A DNA stretch of 64,000 nucleotides from Magnaporthiopsis rhizophila (Eukaryota; Ascomycota; Sordariomycetes; Magnaporthales; Magnaporthaceae), in assembly GCA_003049465.1 (NCBI GenBank), contig PYSS01000059.1:62001-126000 (forward strand), given 5' to 3'. A model generated the notes under the pieces. It was not told the DNA's origin and did not search any database. It was given only the letters and a program-made list of their open reading frames with translations. Of this stretch, positions 1 to 10,746 are shown piece by piece (position 1 is the first letter of the stretch; each line of letters begins with the position of its first letter). Made by a program: the position numbers and the translations under genes.

Positions 1-3000
1 CCAGGCCCCATCCAACAGCACCAACCAGACCAGCAACTGGGAAAGGAGCCTGACGTCATCCCGCCAGCGCCTCCAGGCACGAGCCGACTGTCGCACGGCC
101 AAGGTGAACTCTGGAGATGGTTGCTGGGCGATTGCGCAGGCGTGCGGTGTGTCCCAGTCAGACCTGACGAGGTTCAATCCGCGGAGCAACTTTTGCGACA
201 CCCTCATTGCAGGCGAGACCATCTGCTGCTCCCAGGGGACGCTGCCCGAAACGGCACCACCGCCCGACGCGGACGGCACCTGCAAGACGCAGACGGTCGT
301 CGCCGGGGACTGTTGCGGTTCGCTGGCGTCCAAGTGCGGGATAAACCCCAACGACTTCACAAAGTACAACCCCAAAGACGGCATATGCGCAAATCTGATG
401 GAAGGACAGCGTGTCTGCTGCGGCCGAGGAAACCTCCCGGACTTGCGGCCCAAGCAAAATGCCGACGGATCGTGCTTTGTGTACGAGACGGTCCAGGGCG
501 ACTTTTGCAACTCGATCGTGGTACGGCACGGCCTGACGACGGACGAGCTGATGGAGATGAACAAGAAAACCTGGGGTTGGGCGGGCTGCTCGCCCCTGGG
601 ACTAGGCGTCCGCATGTACCTCAGCTCGGGACGGCCACCCATGCCGGCCCCGATCCATAGTGCTATCTGCGGTCCACAGGTCCCCGGGACCCGGCATCCC
701 GGCGATGGCCTCTCCCTCGCGAGCCTCAACCCCTGCCCTCTCAAAGCGTGCTGCAACACCTGGGGTCAATGTGGCACCACCAGCGAGTTCTGTACCGAGT
801 ACGAGTCCCCGACGGGGGTGCCGGGCACGTCAGCGCCGGGCACCTCGGGCTGCATCTTCAACTGCGGCACCCATATCGTCCAGAGCACGCCACGCACCGA
901 GAAGATCAACATTGCCTATTTCGAGTCGTGGAACGCAGACCGGAACTGCCTGAAGATGAATGTTGACCAGATCGACGCGACAAAGTACAGCCACATACAT
1001 TTCGCCTTTGTCGATATCACGCCCGGAGACTTCAGGATAGACGTCTCCAAGGCGCAGTACCAGTTCGAACTCTTCAAAGCCGTGAGGGGAGTTAAGAAGA
1101 TCATCTCTTTTGGTGGCTGGGAGTTCAGAAACAGCCCGGGGACCTACTACATCCTACGACAGGCCGTCAAACCGGAGAACAGGCCGGTGTTTCGCAAAAA
1201 CGTCGTGGACCTTGTGATGGAGCATGAGCTGGACGGGGTAGATCTGGACTGGGAGTACCCAGGGGTGAGCTCAAGGGCCTCTGAGCAATGCATAGGTATC
1301 CATAGAGGTGAGTGTAATTGGTAGGTGCCTATCTGCTAACGTTATTACCCTGTGAGCAGGCAAAAGATATTCTCGGAACGCCAGAGGGCGATCCGACGAC
1401 CGAGGGACCAGATTACGCCAGGACGCTGGCGCAACTGAGAGCCTTGCTGCCCCGGGACAAGAGCGTCTCCTTCGCGGCGCCAGCGTCTTACTGGTACCTG
1501 AGGAACTTTCCCGTCCAAAACATGGGCGCCATTGTCGACTACGTCCTCTACATGACCTACGACCTCCACGGCCAGTGGGACGCAGGCAACCAGTGGGCCT
1601 CGCCAGGATGCCCGGGCGGGAACTGCCTCCGCAACCACGTCAACATGACCGAGACGCTCAACGCGCTGTCCATGATCACCAAGGCGGGGGTGCCTTCGAA
1701 CAAGGTTGTGATGGGCGTCATCAGCTACGCGCGCTCGTTCCACATGTCGGAGCGCGGGTGCACCGGCGAGACGTGCACCTTCACCGGGGACCGGGCGACC
1801 TCGCACGCCAAAAAGGGCCGCTGCACCGACACGGCCGGCTACATCTCGAACGCGAAGCTGGACGAGATCATCAGTAGCAACAAGGGCGGCAACGTGCAGA
1901 CGTGGATGTCGCAGCTGACAAACTTCATCGTCTACGACGACCTCGAGTGGGCCGCGTATATGGACGACCACACCAAGATGCTGCGCGCCTCCCTGTACGG
2001 CCTGTTCAGCATGGCGGGCACCACGGACTGGGCCGTCGACCTGCAGTCCTTCCGCTACCACAAGGACGGCGAGGAGAGCGGCAGCGGCAGTGGAAGCAGC
2101 GAAGGCGGGGGCTACCAGTACAACGACGAGGAGCCGCCGCTCGAGGCCTGCGACGCCGTCTACACGGACCTCGACCGCGTCGAGGCCGACGCGGACCGCA
2201 TCCCGTCGCACTGCCTCAACGGCTACGTGGTGGAGGCGCTGGCCGAGACGCTGAGGTCGGCGCTGGGCGAGTATGACGGCATCATGCGCGCGCCGACTAC
2301 GACCACAAGTTCGGCTGGTTCGCCGAGGTGGCGCGCCAGTCGTGGGAGCGCAGCCTGACCGACTTTTACCACGACCACACGGACGAGTTCTACACGTGCT
2401 ACCAGCAGCGGCGGGCCGACGGTGGCTGGCAAAAACGTCACCATCGCGTGCCCGCCCAAGCACAGCCCCGGCGAGGCCTTCGGCATCTACGCCGTGGCCA
2501 AGGACGAGGCCGCCGTCGCGCGCTTCCTCGACGACAAGTACCACATCGACGCCAGCTGGACGCGCCAAAAAGGTCTGGCGCACTTTCCCCTGCAACCAGC
2601 AGGCGGGTGTCGACTTCGCCCAGTACGGGGCTCATGCACGGCGGGCCCGAGCTGCGGCCCGACTTTGCCGTGCCCAACCCGAAGCGGCATGTCGCCGAAT
2701 CCATCGACAACCTGCGCCCCTTGGTCGGCATGCTGCGGTCCACGGCGCGCGACTTGCAACCTCATGTGGAGCAGCAGCGGCGCCGACGCCGACGTGGTCG
2801 ACGGCGCCGCCGTGCCGGTGCTGGATGGTGCGCACGGCGGTCGAGAACATGAAGCAGGTGGTCGAGAGGTGGGCGACAAGGCGGAGAAGGAGGAAATCAC
2901 AAACATCGTCGTCATCGCCGCGTCGGCGCTGCTCTTCATCCTGCCGGGGCTGGGCTCGGGCATGGCCGCCGTCACGGGCGTGGCGACGCTGTCGCGCGTG

Positions 3001-3221
3001 GCGCTGATCGCGGCCGCGACACCAGCGTGCTCGGCATCTTTGGCCTGCTGCTCGGCTTCGTCGGCCTGCGCGGCGCCGTCAAGGGCGGCGTCGGCGGCTG
3101 GTCGGACGCCGCCCGTCTGCGCCGCGCCATGTCGCCCGAGGATGTTGGGAAGCTGGGCCCGGTCGTCAAGGAGGGGCTGGACAAGGTGAATAGAATCACC
3201 AAGACGTGCAGGATGAGGTAG
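1..3221 (+). CDS. LysM / chitin-binding / GH18 chitinase, subgroup C (killer-toxin-like), 5' partial, 3' third frameshifted
   Basis: Secreted-type chitinase that would cleave chitin beta-1,4 links. The reading frame is open from base 2, so the signal peptide and start lie outside the window. Three LysM-like modules with Cys pairs follow (about 68-235, 280-435, 460-645). A type-1 chitin-binding module comes next (about 660-870, ending CCNTWGQCGTTSEFC). The GH18 barrel starts near 905 and has the catalytic DxxDxDxE motif as LDGVDLDWEYPG. A phase-0 intron at 1265-1359 (GTGAGC...GCTAAC...CAG) joins EYPG to AKDILGT, which fits the family better than the weaker 1308 donor. The barrel is intact to about 2275. 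Beyond that, family-like segments (DYDHKFGWFAEV, KNVTIACPPKHS, VENMKQVVER, the hydrophobic ITNIVVIAASALLFILPGL, and LGPVVKEGLDKV) lie in alternating frames. I see about eight 1-2 nt shifts between about 2285 and 3027. The natural C-terminus ends at 3221. Recent pseudogene or consensus errors; I cannot tell which. Confidence 0.85.
1265..1359 (+). other. Intron of the chitinase gene
   Basis: Donor GTGAGC at 1265, branch-like GCTAAC near 1335 and acceptor GAGCAG ending at 1359. Both flanking exons are phase 0. Splicing here removes the in-frame stop at 1322-1324 and keeps the GH18 active-site loop. Confidence 0.75.
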
Positions 3222-3529
3222 GCCCGCGGTCGTCGCTTTATTTCGATTTTAGGTAATGATAATACCCAGCCATTTCAAACTGGTTGCTTATTCGAGTTCC
3301 GAAAGCCCTGTCTCGCTGGCGAGGTGTAAGAAGTGCGCCTAGGAGCAGCACACGAACCCATCACAGAAACATTTGCACGGGCAAAAAGACCAGGGGAATG
3401 AGGTGGACAGCCACGGCGGCCGAGCTCTATTACGAGGAGCAATTACCATACACAGTTTCATCGTCCTCCGTCATTTCTTTATAATTACCACACCTTCCTC
3501 CCCCCCCCTCTTCATCCTCCCACAGCAGC
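3222..3529. other. Intergenic, convergent 3' ends
   Basis: About 300 bp between the end of the chitinase on the plus strand and the stop of the minus-strand secreted protein gene. It is AT-richer than the exons, with C and T runs near 3500. I see no gene. Confidence 0.6.
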
Positions 3530-4105
3530 TTAGGCAATGCCAAAGATCTTGGTGACGGGAATGTTGAAGGTCTTGGGCCGCGAGATGAACTGGTTGTAGG
3601 TCGAGTTGCCCTGGGCGGTCCAGTTGTAGTAGGCGTTGGGCTGGTCGGCCAGCGGGTACTGGTAGCTGACCTCGAAGCGCGCGATGGTGGTCTCGCCGTC
3701 CTTGCGGATGGCCGGCAGCAGGCGCGACACGACGCTCCTGCCCGCGGCCGGCTCGTCGCCGTTCCACGTGCACGGCGAGTAGTCGGCGCCCTCGTTGTGG
3801 GGGTCGCACGTGACGTTGAAGGCTGGCGCCGCGGGGCCGTCAGCCGAGGCAGGCGAGGAGACCTTGAAGTCTGTTGTGGATGTGTTGGTTAGCGAGCCAG
3901 GTTATATTTTTAACGAGGGCACGGATGAGAGGCAAAAAAAAAAAAAAAAAAACGAACAGGCGTAGCATCCGCCGCGGCTGCAGCCAGCCTCCCAGTTGGT
4001 GACGAGCCACTGCTTGTCAATGTTGGCGCCCGGGCCGCTCGCGATGGGGCTGGCGCTGGCCAGGACGGCGGCCGTGGCGGCGATGAGGGCGGTGGAGAAC
4101 TGCAT
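3530..4105 (-). CDS. Small secreted cysteine-containing protein (162 aa), function unknown
   Basis: Two exons on the minus strand: 4105-3958 and 3870-3530. The intron (3871-3957, 87 nt) has donor GTTCGT followed by a long T run, branch GCTAAC and acceptor ACAG; the phases match (148 + 341 nt = 163 codons). The protein starts MQFSTALIAATAAVLASASP, a clear signal peptide with cleavage likely near residue 18-20. Mature Cys sit at about 42, 47, 71 and 83, which would allow two disulphides, and there are N-glycosylation sequons (NVT, NWT, NST). Size, secretion and Cys content resemble fungal apoplastic effector candidates, but I recognise no named family, so any role in interaction is inference. 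The intron's T tract (plus-strand A run near 3934-3951) is unusual. Confidence 0.75.
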
Positions 4106-5401
4106 CTTGTCGGAGGTTGAGGGAGAGCTGCAACGAACGCGTGGCGATTGTAAAAAGCGAGTGTGTCGGTGGGAAAAGCGAATGTGGGAGCTGGCTGGAG
4201 AGGCCGAGGCCGAGGAAGGAAAGAGCTTCCATTCCACAAACGGGTGCGCTGGACCTTTTATACAAACAAAAAAACCACTTGACGACTTCTGGATCCGGCA
4301 GCCCACGACGTTCCATCGCGCCGTTGCATCTGTCGTCCCGTCGCACCCATACTGGGAAGAATACGAGGTCTGGGTCCACAATATGGGGAAGGCATGGGCT
4401 GGGACGGGAGGGCATTTCCCTACTGTTGTCAAACCGTTATTTCGCACTTCGCCTATCGAGCGACTCGTGCAGGGGAACAACACAGGCCTTCGGCTGCCGA
4501 ATAGGGGGTGCATAGGGCTCCGTCGTATGGAATAGGGGGAAGGGCCCTGTCTTAATGCTTTGTTTGTTCTTCCCCGGCTCGCCGTTGCCTGCCGTCTCCC
4601 GTTAACAGCGTGCAGAATCAATGTCTCTCGTATTCATCCTCGTCTTGTCCCTTGCCCCTTCGAGCTGTTCCGTTTCTTTCGGATGATCCCAATTCGGCTT
4701 GACTGATGTCATACAATTCGAACATTAGCGAGTGGTCCCCACTTCCCCAGCGCTGCTGCAGGTCCAAGCCAGCCATTCAAAGGCAGGAATTAATTTGATG
4801 TGCACATGCTGGCCTCCAACGGACTGGCCACAACTGGGGGGGGATCTAGGCGTATTCGACAGAAATTCTATGAACGTAAACACACCGGCGTGAAGTGGGT
4901 TGCCGGTCGAGGTCCGTGGCGGATCTCGGTGTGGACAGCGACGACGCGAAGCACTCCGAGCCGTCGGGCTGGCACATGCTCGGCGCCTGTTGTTGGCTCT
5001 CGAGATCCATGGCCTCTGTACGGTGCTGAGACCGACGGGACGGGACCCTGGGCTGGCATCCCATAGCCTGCCGCGCCTAGCTATGGGCGTCGCCAGCTAC
5101 GGCAACGTCGCTCTGCCGCGTCATGCTATAGGAACCGACCAAAGCAAGCAACGAATAATAAAAAGGCATCCGCGACGTGGCCTGCATGCCCATAGAAGTC
5201 CCCGCCCAACCTAGGCCTTTCCGACGACGAATCCACCAAGCCAGTGGGTCCGGTGTGGTGGTTACATGATTTTTACCTACTGTTAGAACTGCTTTTTTTT
5301 TTGTTGGATTTACGATTAAAACAAAAAAAAAAAAACAAAAAAAAATTAAAAAAATAAAAAAAAAATTAAAAATTAAAAAAATTATAGGCTGCTAACGCGG
5401 C
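4106..5401. other. Intergenic region with A/T homopolymer tract
   Basis: Contains the promoter side of the secreted-protein gene. Open frames here have no recognisable protein features. From about 5290 to 5392 there is a low-complexity stretch of A and T runs directly beyond the stop of the next minus-strand gene. No RNA gene or repeat boundary is visible. Confidence 0.6.
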
Positions 5402-7383
5402 TCACCCCATCACGCTCGTCTCATACTCGTGCCTGTAGCCAAGACTAGTATAGATCTTGGACGGCGCAAACTCGGGAAAAGCATGGCTGGGCGGCCGGAA
5501 ACAGCCCAGGCGACGCTGCTCGTACCTGTCCATGCTCAGCAGCTGCGTCGTGTCGGCGCTGCCGCGATGCACCCTCCACGCGTGCCGGCCTATCTTGACG
5601 ATCTGCAGGCCCCGTCCCGCCTGGGCCAGGCGCCGGGCCAGATTCTTGCGCCACTTGGCGCTGATCGCCAGCTTCGTGTTTCCCTGGTTCTCCGCGAGCA
5701 TGGCGTCCATCTGCTCGCCCGTCGTCGAGGGTTGATGGAAAGCCGGGCTCAGCACCGGCAACGGCGCGGACAGCACGAGCACGCGCAGGCCCGGCGTCCG
5801 CCGCAGCATCGCCTCCAGGTGTGGCTGGTGCTTGAGCTCGAGCCTGATCGAGTCGAAGACGGTCTGGAGGAAGAGGCTGCGCGCGTTGGCAGCCAGGCTC
5901 AGGTACGCCTTCCACTCTGCATCTTCCACTTCCTGGGTGGTAACGGTAACGGCGACGGTGTCGGGGTCGATGCCGGGGTCGTCCTCCTGCCCGGAGACGA
6001 TGAAGCCGGGGTTGAAGCCTCCAAGCCGCAGAGCGACCTGGTTGTCGTCGGAGCTGGGCCGCCGGTAGACTGCAGTCTGCTGGAGCGGGTGGTCGACCGG
6101 GAGCTGCAGCAGCGAGAGGAGAGGGGCCGGGATGTCGTCCAGGTCCTCCGGGAGGGGGAAGATCCCGATTCGGGCAAGGGCTGGGCAGCAATCAGGCTTG
6201 AACACGTCCCAAGGGATCGCGGCAACTGAAGGGCGGATTCGAGCGTAGTGGTTGAAGGAGAGGTTCGTCTTGCGGCAGTCGACGTACAGCTCCTCGAGCC
6301 CGTATATGTCGGTCAGGTCCGAGATGCGTGGGACGGGAAGGCCAGAGTCTGCATCACGGCGCAGGGCGACACCGAGCCCGAGCCGGAGGACCTTCAGCCG
6401 CAGCGGACGAGCGGCCCGGTTGGCGTAGCCGAAACAGACCAATTGGAGGAATTCTTCGCACCTGCGGTCGAGGCGGACGCCGTCCTCGCTGAAGCCCAGC
6501 GTCAGCTCCTCGAGGTCGGGGCACGCGACCAGGATCCTCACAACGTCGTTGGCCCAGCGGCGATACTCCCCGTCTTTCCCAACCAGCGGTTCCATCTGTC
6601 CCACCGTCAGCTTGGTGAGCCCCCTAAATCTGGCGAGGTGGTGCATCCCCGCCACCGTCTTGTCCTCCTCCTCCTCGTCCTGGGCTTCTTCGGCGACCTC
6701 TTCGTTGGGTTCCTGGGAGTCGCTACTCTCATCGTCATCGTCGCTGGCCTCACCGTCCTCGTCGTCCATCATGTCGTGATCGAGGTCGCTGTAAGGGACG
6801 TAGATCATGACGAAAGACTTGAGGTGGGGACACGAACGAATCAAGGCTGACATCGTTTCCTGGTGCAGGGAGCCAGCATCCCATCTGTTTAGGCATGTCA
6901 GTGACCAGGCACAGATGCGTCGGGACCAGGTTGAGGTGTATTGCAGCTCACTCAAACTCCTCGAGCATGGGCATACGCGCCACGAGCGACCGCGCGATTT
7001 CATTCACGGGGCCCCCGTGGTTCAGGTCGAGCTGGAGGCGACGCACATGGCGGAGATGCGGGTTGCTTGGGAGCCTTTCGAACATCTCCACGAACTTCTC
7101 CGGCCGAGAGCCCTTTGGGCACTGATGCCCCCATTGATACGTGACAACGTCCATCTCCCCGTAGAGAGCGGGCGTAAAGGCATCGTGAAAGGCCTTGCTG
7201 ACAAGGCACAGGCTGCGGAGCTGGGACTTGTTCTGGATCTGCGGCAGGATCATGGGAGGTTAGTTAGAGACCTAAATGACAACAGCGAGTCCGGCCATGG
7301 GTGAATATGAAGGTTACCTCGTCAGCGAGGCACCTGACCAAATCCAGGGTTTGGATAAACCTGGCCCTTGCAGTGTCCGTCAT
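5402..7383 (-). CDS. F-box / LRR-like protein (611 aa)
   Basis: Probable substrate-adaptor-type protein. Three exons on the minus strand: 7383-7318, 7238-6952 and 6884-5402. Introns at 7239-7317 (GTAACC...CTAAC...CAG) and 6885-6951 (GTGAGC...AACAG) both keep phase, giving 1836 nt. Splicing builds an F-box-like N-terminus, LADEIQNKSQLRSLCLVSKA, and joins MLEEFE to WDAGSLHQETMSALI. The rest has LRR-like spaced leucines (for example LEELTLGF, LEELYVDC, LRVLVLSA). A strongly acidic Asp/Glu stretch lies about one third along (DDEDGEASDDDDE). The ATG at 7383 was chosen for its AAG context and its distance to the F-box; an in-frame ATG at 7497 is possible. The family is broad in fungi and the substrate is unknown. 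Confidence 0.75.
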
Positions 7384-7680
7384 CTTGCCGCCTTCTGATA
7401 TGGCCCTGCCAGGTGAAATGTTTGTTTGTGCGGATGGTGGAATGAGGCTGTTGCCGGAGGAAGGCGCCGGAAAAAAAATGGTGGAGGTTCCTGCCATTTG
7501 TACCGAAGCGCGTTGGTCAGCTCAGGTAGGGTCAGACACGGCCAGCATCCAGCATCCACCTTTGGGCTCTGCTGCCTAAACCTGCCTAAATCTCCGTCAC
7601 CAACAGCCACGACCCCGCACTGGTTCCTACAGTGGCTACAGAAGAAAAGAAGAAAAAAAAAAAAAGCAAATTCAAATTTT

Positions 7681-7726
7681 GGGCCCAAAATCAAATTCAG
7701 TGGGCCCTAACATGCTGTAATACAGC
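7681..7726. repeat. Paired short palindromes, possible transposon end
   Basis: GGGCCCA at 7681-7687 is mirrored by TGGGCCC at 7701-7707. It is followed by the near-perfect palindrome GCTGTAATACAGC (7714-7726). The AT-rich DNA beyond could be an old transposable-element remnant. I could not find a second end or a target duplication. Confidence 0.35.
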
Positions 7727-8233
7727 CGAGCAGCCACTAACTACACACCAGTAACTGCATTACCTCCAGTGATTAAAATCCTGCACTTTCCATTGGAAAC
7801 CGTTGCATGCAACTTGGGCAAAAAACAGATTCCAAAATATAAAAAGGATGTGATGTAAAGTGGTATACGCTTAATGCGTAGGTAAAGTTTTAATTATATT
7901 TGCGCCTAAATTCTATGCTTTGTGGCGTGGTGAATCCCAAATTTTAAAATGACTTCGCGTTCTTTTCGGGTATGTGCAACTGTATGGGAGCTCAACACCA
8001 TCGAATTAAACCTGTAGAAATGGGTAATTATAAGATGAAAAGGAGGGGCATGGCGAGGGAGTGCTCAGCTTTGCCATCCATCCACGGTGGGATTAAACAG
8101 CTGCCTCCAGCAACGTCTACACTAGTGCCCCTGGCCCATCGATTTGTGACTCGGGTCGCCATAACCATTCGATAGCTGTCATCACCACGAAACATACCTG
8201 CCACAGCTACAACTCTATCCACGCTGTGACAGC

Positions 8234-8234
<1 letters not shown>

Positions 8235-8267
<33 letters not shown>
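8235..8267 (+). repeat. Poly-A tract (A33)
   Basis: Uninterrupted run of 33 A on the plus strand. It is the first of two long A tracts that flank about 370 bp of otherwise ordinary sequence. Confidence 0.95.
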
Positions 8268-8268
<1 letters not shown>

Positions 8269-8637
8269 ATCTGCGACCATGCCTGCGCGCAACTTCAGCC
8301 GGAACTGCCGAACCCGGGCAAGCCTACCATCTGATTCTGCGAGGAACACGGGGAGTACTCGGGCAACGACTGTCCCGGGTGCGTGAGGGGCGTGCCCGTT
8401 GGGTGGAGCGGCGCAGAAGGCTCGACATCTCCCAGGCGCTAAAGATGAGGCCTATCAGGGGAGGCGATGGGAAAACGGGAAAGAGAGAGGCTGAAGTTAT
8501 GGAGCTGGGCACCAATGTGAGGTGGAGGATGCATTCAGGGGTGGCAGCGGATAGAGTCACCATAACTACTCTGGAACACGTCTAGCTCTTGTTCGACATG
8601 AAGCACAACGTCGCTTTCCGCGCGGACAAGTTCTTTG

Positions 8638-8639
<2 letters not shown>

Positions 8640-8676
<37 letters not shown>

Positions 8677-8705
8677 NNNNNNNNNNNNNNNNNNNNNNNN
8701 NNNNN

Positions 8706-8736
<31 letters not shown>
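8640..8736 (+). repeat. Long poly-A tract containing an assembly gap
   Basis: A runs at 8640-8676 and 8706-8736 flank 29 Ns (8677-8705). The gap lies wholly inside the homopolymer, so its true length is unknown. Confidence 0.95.
8677..8705. other. Assembly gap (29 N)
   Basis: Unresolved bases within poly-A. The real length cannot be inferred. Confidence 0.99.
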
Positions 8737-8738
<2 letters not shown>

Positions 8739-8784
8739 AAACACTTCCAGAAAGGTCGGCTACAAAAATAGGCACCGTCAAGCA

Positions 8785-9324
8785 TCACGGCTCCAACCCC
8801 GTAGCCTCCGCATAAGCCATCAGCGTAACGAGGTCAAAGTACTCCCTGATCGTCCCGATCTTCACCTCGCACCGCGCGCTCGCGTCCCGCACCGTGGTGA
8901 AGACGAGCGCAATGTCCTGCTTGTAGAGCGGAAACGCCGGCACGTCGGGCCGCGTGCCCTCGAGGTGGGCCTCGAGCACGGAGCGCTCGGGCGTGAAGAC
9001 GGCCGAGACGGTCGAGGTCCTGAACTCGGCAAAGGCGTCGAAGCTGCGCTGGGCCGAGGCGGCGCGCTCCCGGGCGGGCCACTCGCCCGAGAACGGCACG
9101 CGCGCCGGGTCGCCCACCACCCACCAGGTGGCGTCGGGCGTGAAGAGGGGCAGCGTCTCGTTCACGCGACGGGCGGCGACGAGGGCGCCGAACCGGCCGA
9201 GCACGGCCTTGACCTCGTCGACCGTGGCCGGGCCTTGGTCGCGGCACGGGTTCGTGCTGGTTGGGGCTGCGAGGGCGAAGGAGGCGCCGGAGAGGACGGT
9301 GGTGATGAAGGTGATGGGTTTCAT
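8785..9324 (-). CDS. Secreted SnoaL/NTF2-like protein (179 aa)
   Basis: Intronless ORF. The start at 9324 gives a clean signal peptide, MKPITFITTVLSGASFALA; the in-frame ATG at 9390 would place this hydrophobic stretch internally. The mature part reads like the SnoaL/ketosteroid-isomerase-like cone fold. It has a VDEVKAVLGRFGALVAAR helix, an LPLFTPDATWWVVGD strand-turn typical of this fold, and later FPLYKQDIALVFTTV and KIGTIREYFDLVTLM. Members bind or isomerise small hydrophobic compounds, but no catalytic residue set is certain, so the substrate is unknown. Its 3' end lies about 50 bp from the gapped poly-A tract. Confidence 0.7.
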   Translation of the reverse strand: MKPITFITTVLSGASFALAAPTSTNPCRDQGPATVDEVKAVLGRFGALVAARRVNETLPLFTPDATWWVVGDPARVPFSGEWPARERAASAQRSFDAFAEFRTSTVSAVFTPERSVLEAHLEGTRPDVPAFPLYKQDIALVFTTVRDASARCEVKIGTIREYFDLVTLMAYAEATGLEP

Positions 9325-10746
9325 CGTGCGAGCGTTTTGGTAGAGTGTGAGATGCCAGAGAGCAAGCTGCGCCGTTTCGAAACAAGTCAATTAAATTGGG
9401 GAAATTAACAGTGACCGTTGAGCCTGCGGTTACAACCCGCAAAAGCTATTGGAAAGCCGCGGCGTCACATTATTTATATCGCGAGCGGAGCGGCCATCAC
9501 GGCGTCGCTCCTGGCAAAAGAGGGTGGGCAGGAGTCTCCGTTGATTGCCACCGAACTCCTGGGTTAGAACGCCATGCATCCATCCGCGCCACGTCTGTGC
9601 CCGCCATCCCTTAGATGGAAAGCGTTCGTGCTGTCGGAACAAAAGGACCGCGTTCTCGGGCCTTTAAGGTCTTTTTGCCGATGGCTGCGTGGGACTCTCG
9701 CTGCCGACCAGTGCGGCAAGGCTGCTAGTCTGGAATTGGTGTGGCAGGGGCTGTAGAAACCTTGCAGCCGCAGCCGTGTTGCCAACACGAGAGCAAAAGC
9801 GGGGGAAAAAATTCAAGGAGAGCTGTGCGGCCTGCTCATGCAGGTAGTAGGGGAGGGAATTTCTCCTCGCGTGTGATATCGAGACGCCACCGACGCGTCC
9901 GCCGATGCCGAGTGGTGGACTCCGAATGCAGGGAGATTCAATAGTTTGGGACGCTAGGGTCGCAACGGGTTAACGTCTGCCAAAAGGGTCGTCGACAGGA
10001 GTCCTTTTGGAGTGTAAAGGAAGATCGCTCACTGCCCTTGCTTCGCGTATGTGCTTTTGGCGAGTACGGGCGCCTCCATACAGAAAAAGCGTCCAAGGCA
10101 TCACCATGGCGCATCGTACTAGCTACGCTGGGTGTTTGTCTACCGTTGCGATTGGCGGAAGTGGGGTTGTGGGGCTGCGAACATGTGGAGGCGTGCTGGC
10201 TCGGGGCGCCGCGCTTTTCATTCGCGATCCTCATCACCATCGCCAATCCTCAACCCGACTCTCCTCCCCGCCTCCCTAGAAGCTGGGTTATTTTGGTGAG
10301 CTGAAAGTCTGCTCCACTCACTCCGCGAACCACGCCGCGACGGAAGGATCAAGTCCGTCCAATCCTTCGGATTATTTACGGCAAAGATCCGCGGTCCCAG
10401 AGATGCTTTGCGGTGTGTCGATCTCGCGGGCTGTCGACGACAGACCCAAACTCGAGAAATGGGTAGGCTGTACGCTACTCACGGCCGCGCTTCTGGCTGT
10501 TTCTTCGGTGAGGAGGGAGGCAGTGGGGGAAAAAAAAAACCATTGATATTGAGTACAGCTTATCCAAAATTCGCCATAACGCCAAAACGCCCGATCAGTA
10601 TTGATCACATGCAGTCCTCTAGGTACCTGAGTTCCATCGTCTAGTCTAGTTTGTGCGACCAGGGCATGCAGTGTTTTTGTGGCCTCGTTGCCCCAACTAG
10701 TTGCCTCACCGGCATCCCCATCCCATCCCATCGCCGCCCAGCCCCG
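9325..10746. other. Intergenic, no supported gene
   Basis: About 1.4 kb. Several short ORFs on both strands have no signal peptide, domain motif or splice-consistent extension. It contains the upstream region of the SnoaL-like gene and the 3' flank of the synthase gene. Confidence 0.55.

Larger units (their letters stand above)
7384..8784. other. Intergenic region with palindromes, poly-A tracts and an assembly gap
   Basis: No convincing gene. The interval holds two short palindromes (7681-7726), two long A tracts and a run of Ns. The open frames are short and lack domain features. Confidence 0.55.

Noticed and set aside
1308..1359. Alternative chitinase intron with donor GTGAGT at 1308
   Set aside because: It leaves a phase mismatch with the downstream frame, whereas 1265 is in phase and gives family-like sequence.
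4017..4621. ORFs overlapping and extending upstream of the secreted protein start
   Set aside because: The in-frame extension places the signal peptide far inside the protein; the ATG at 4105 gives a normal secreted start.
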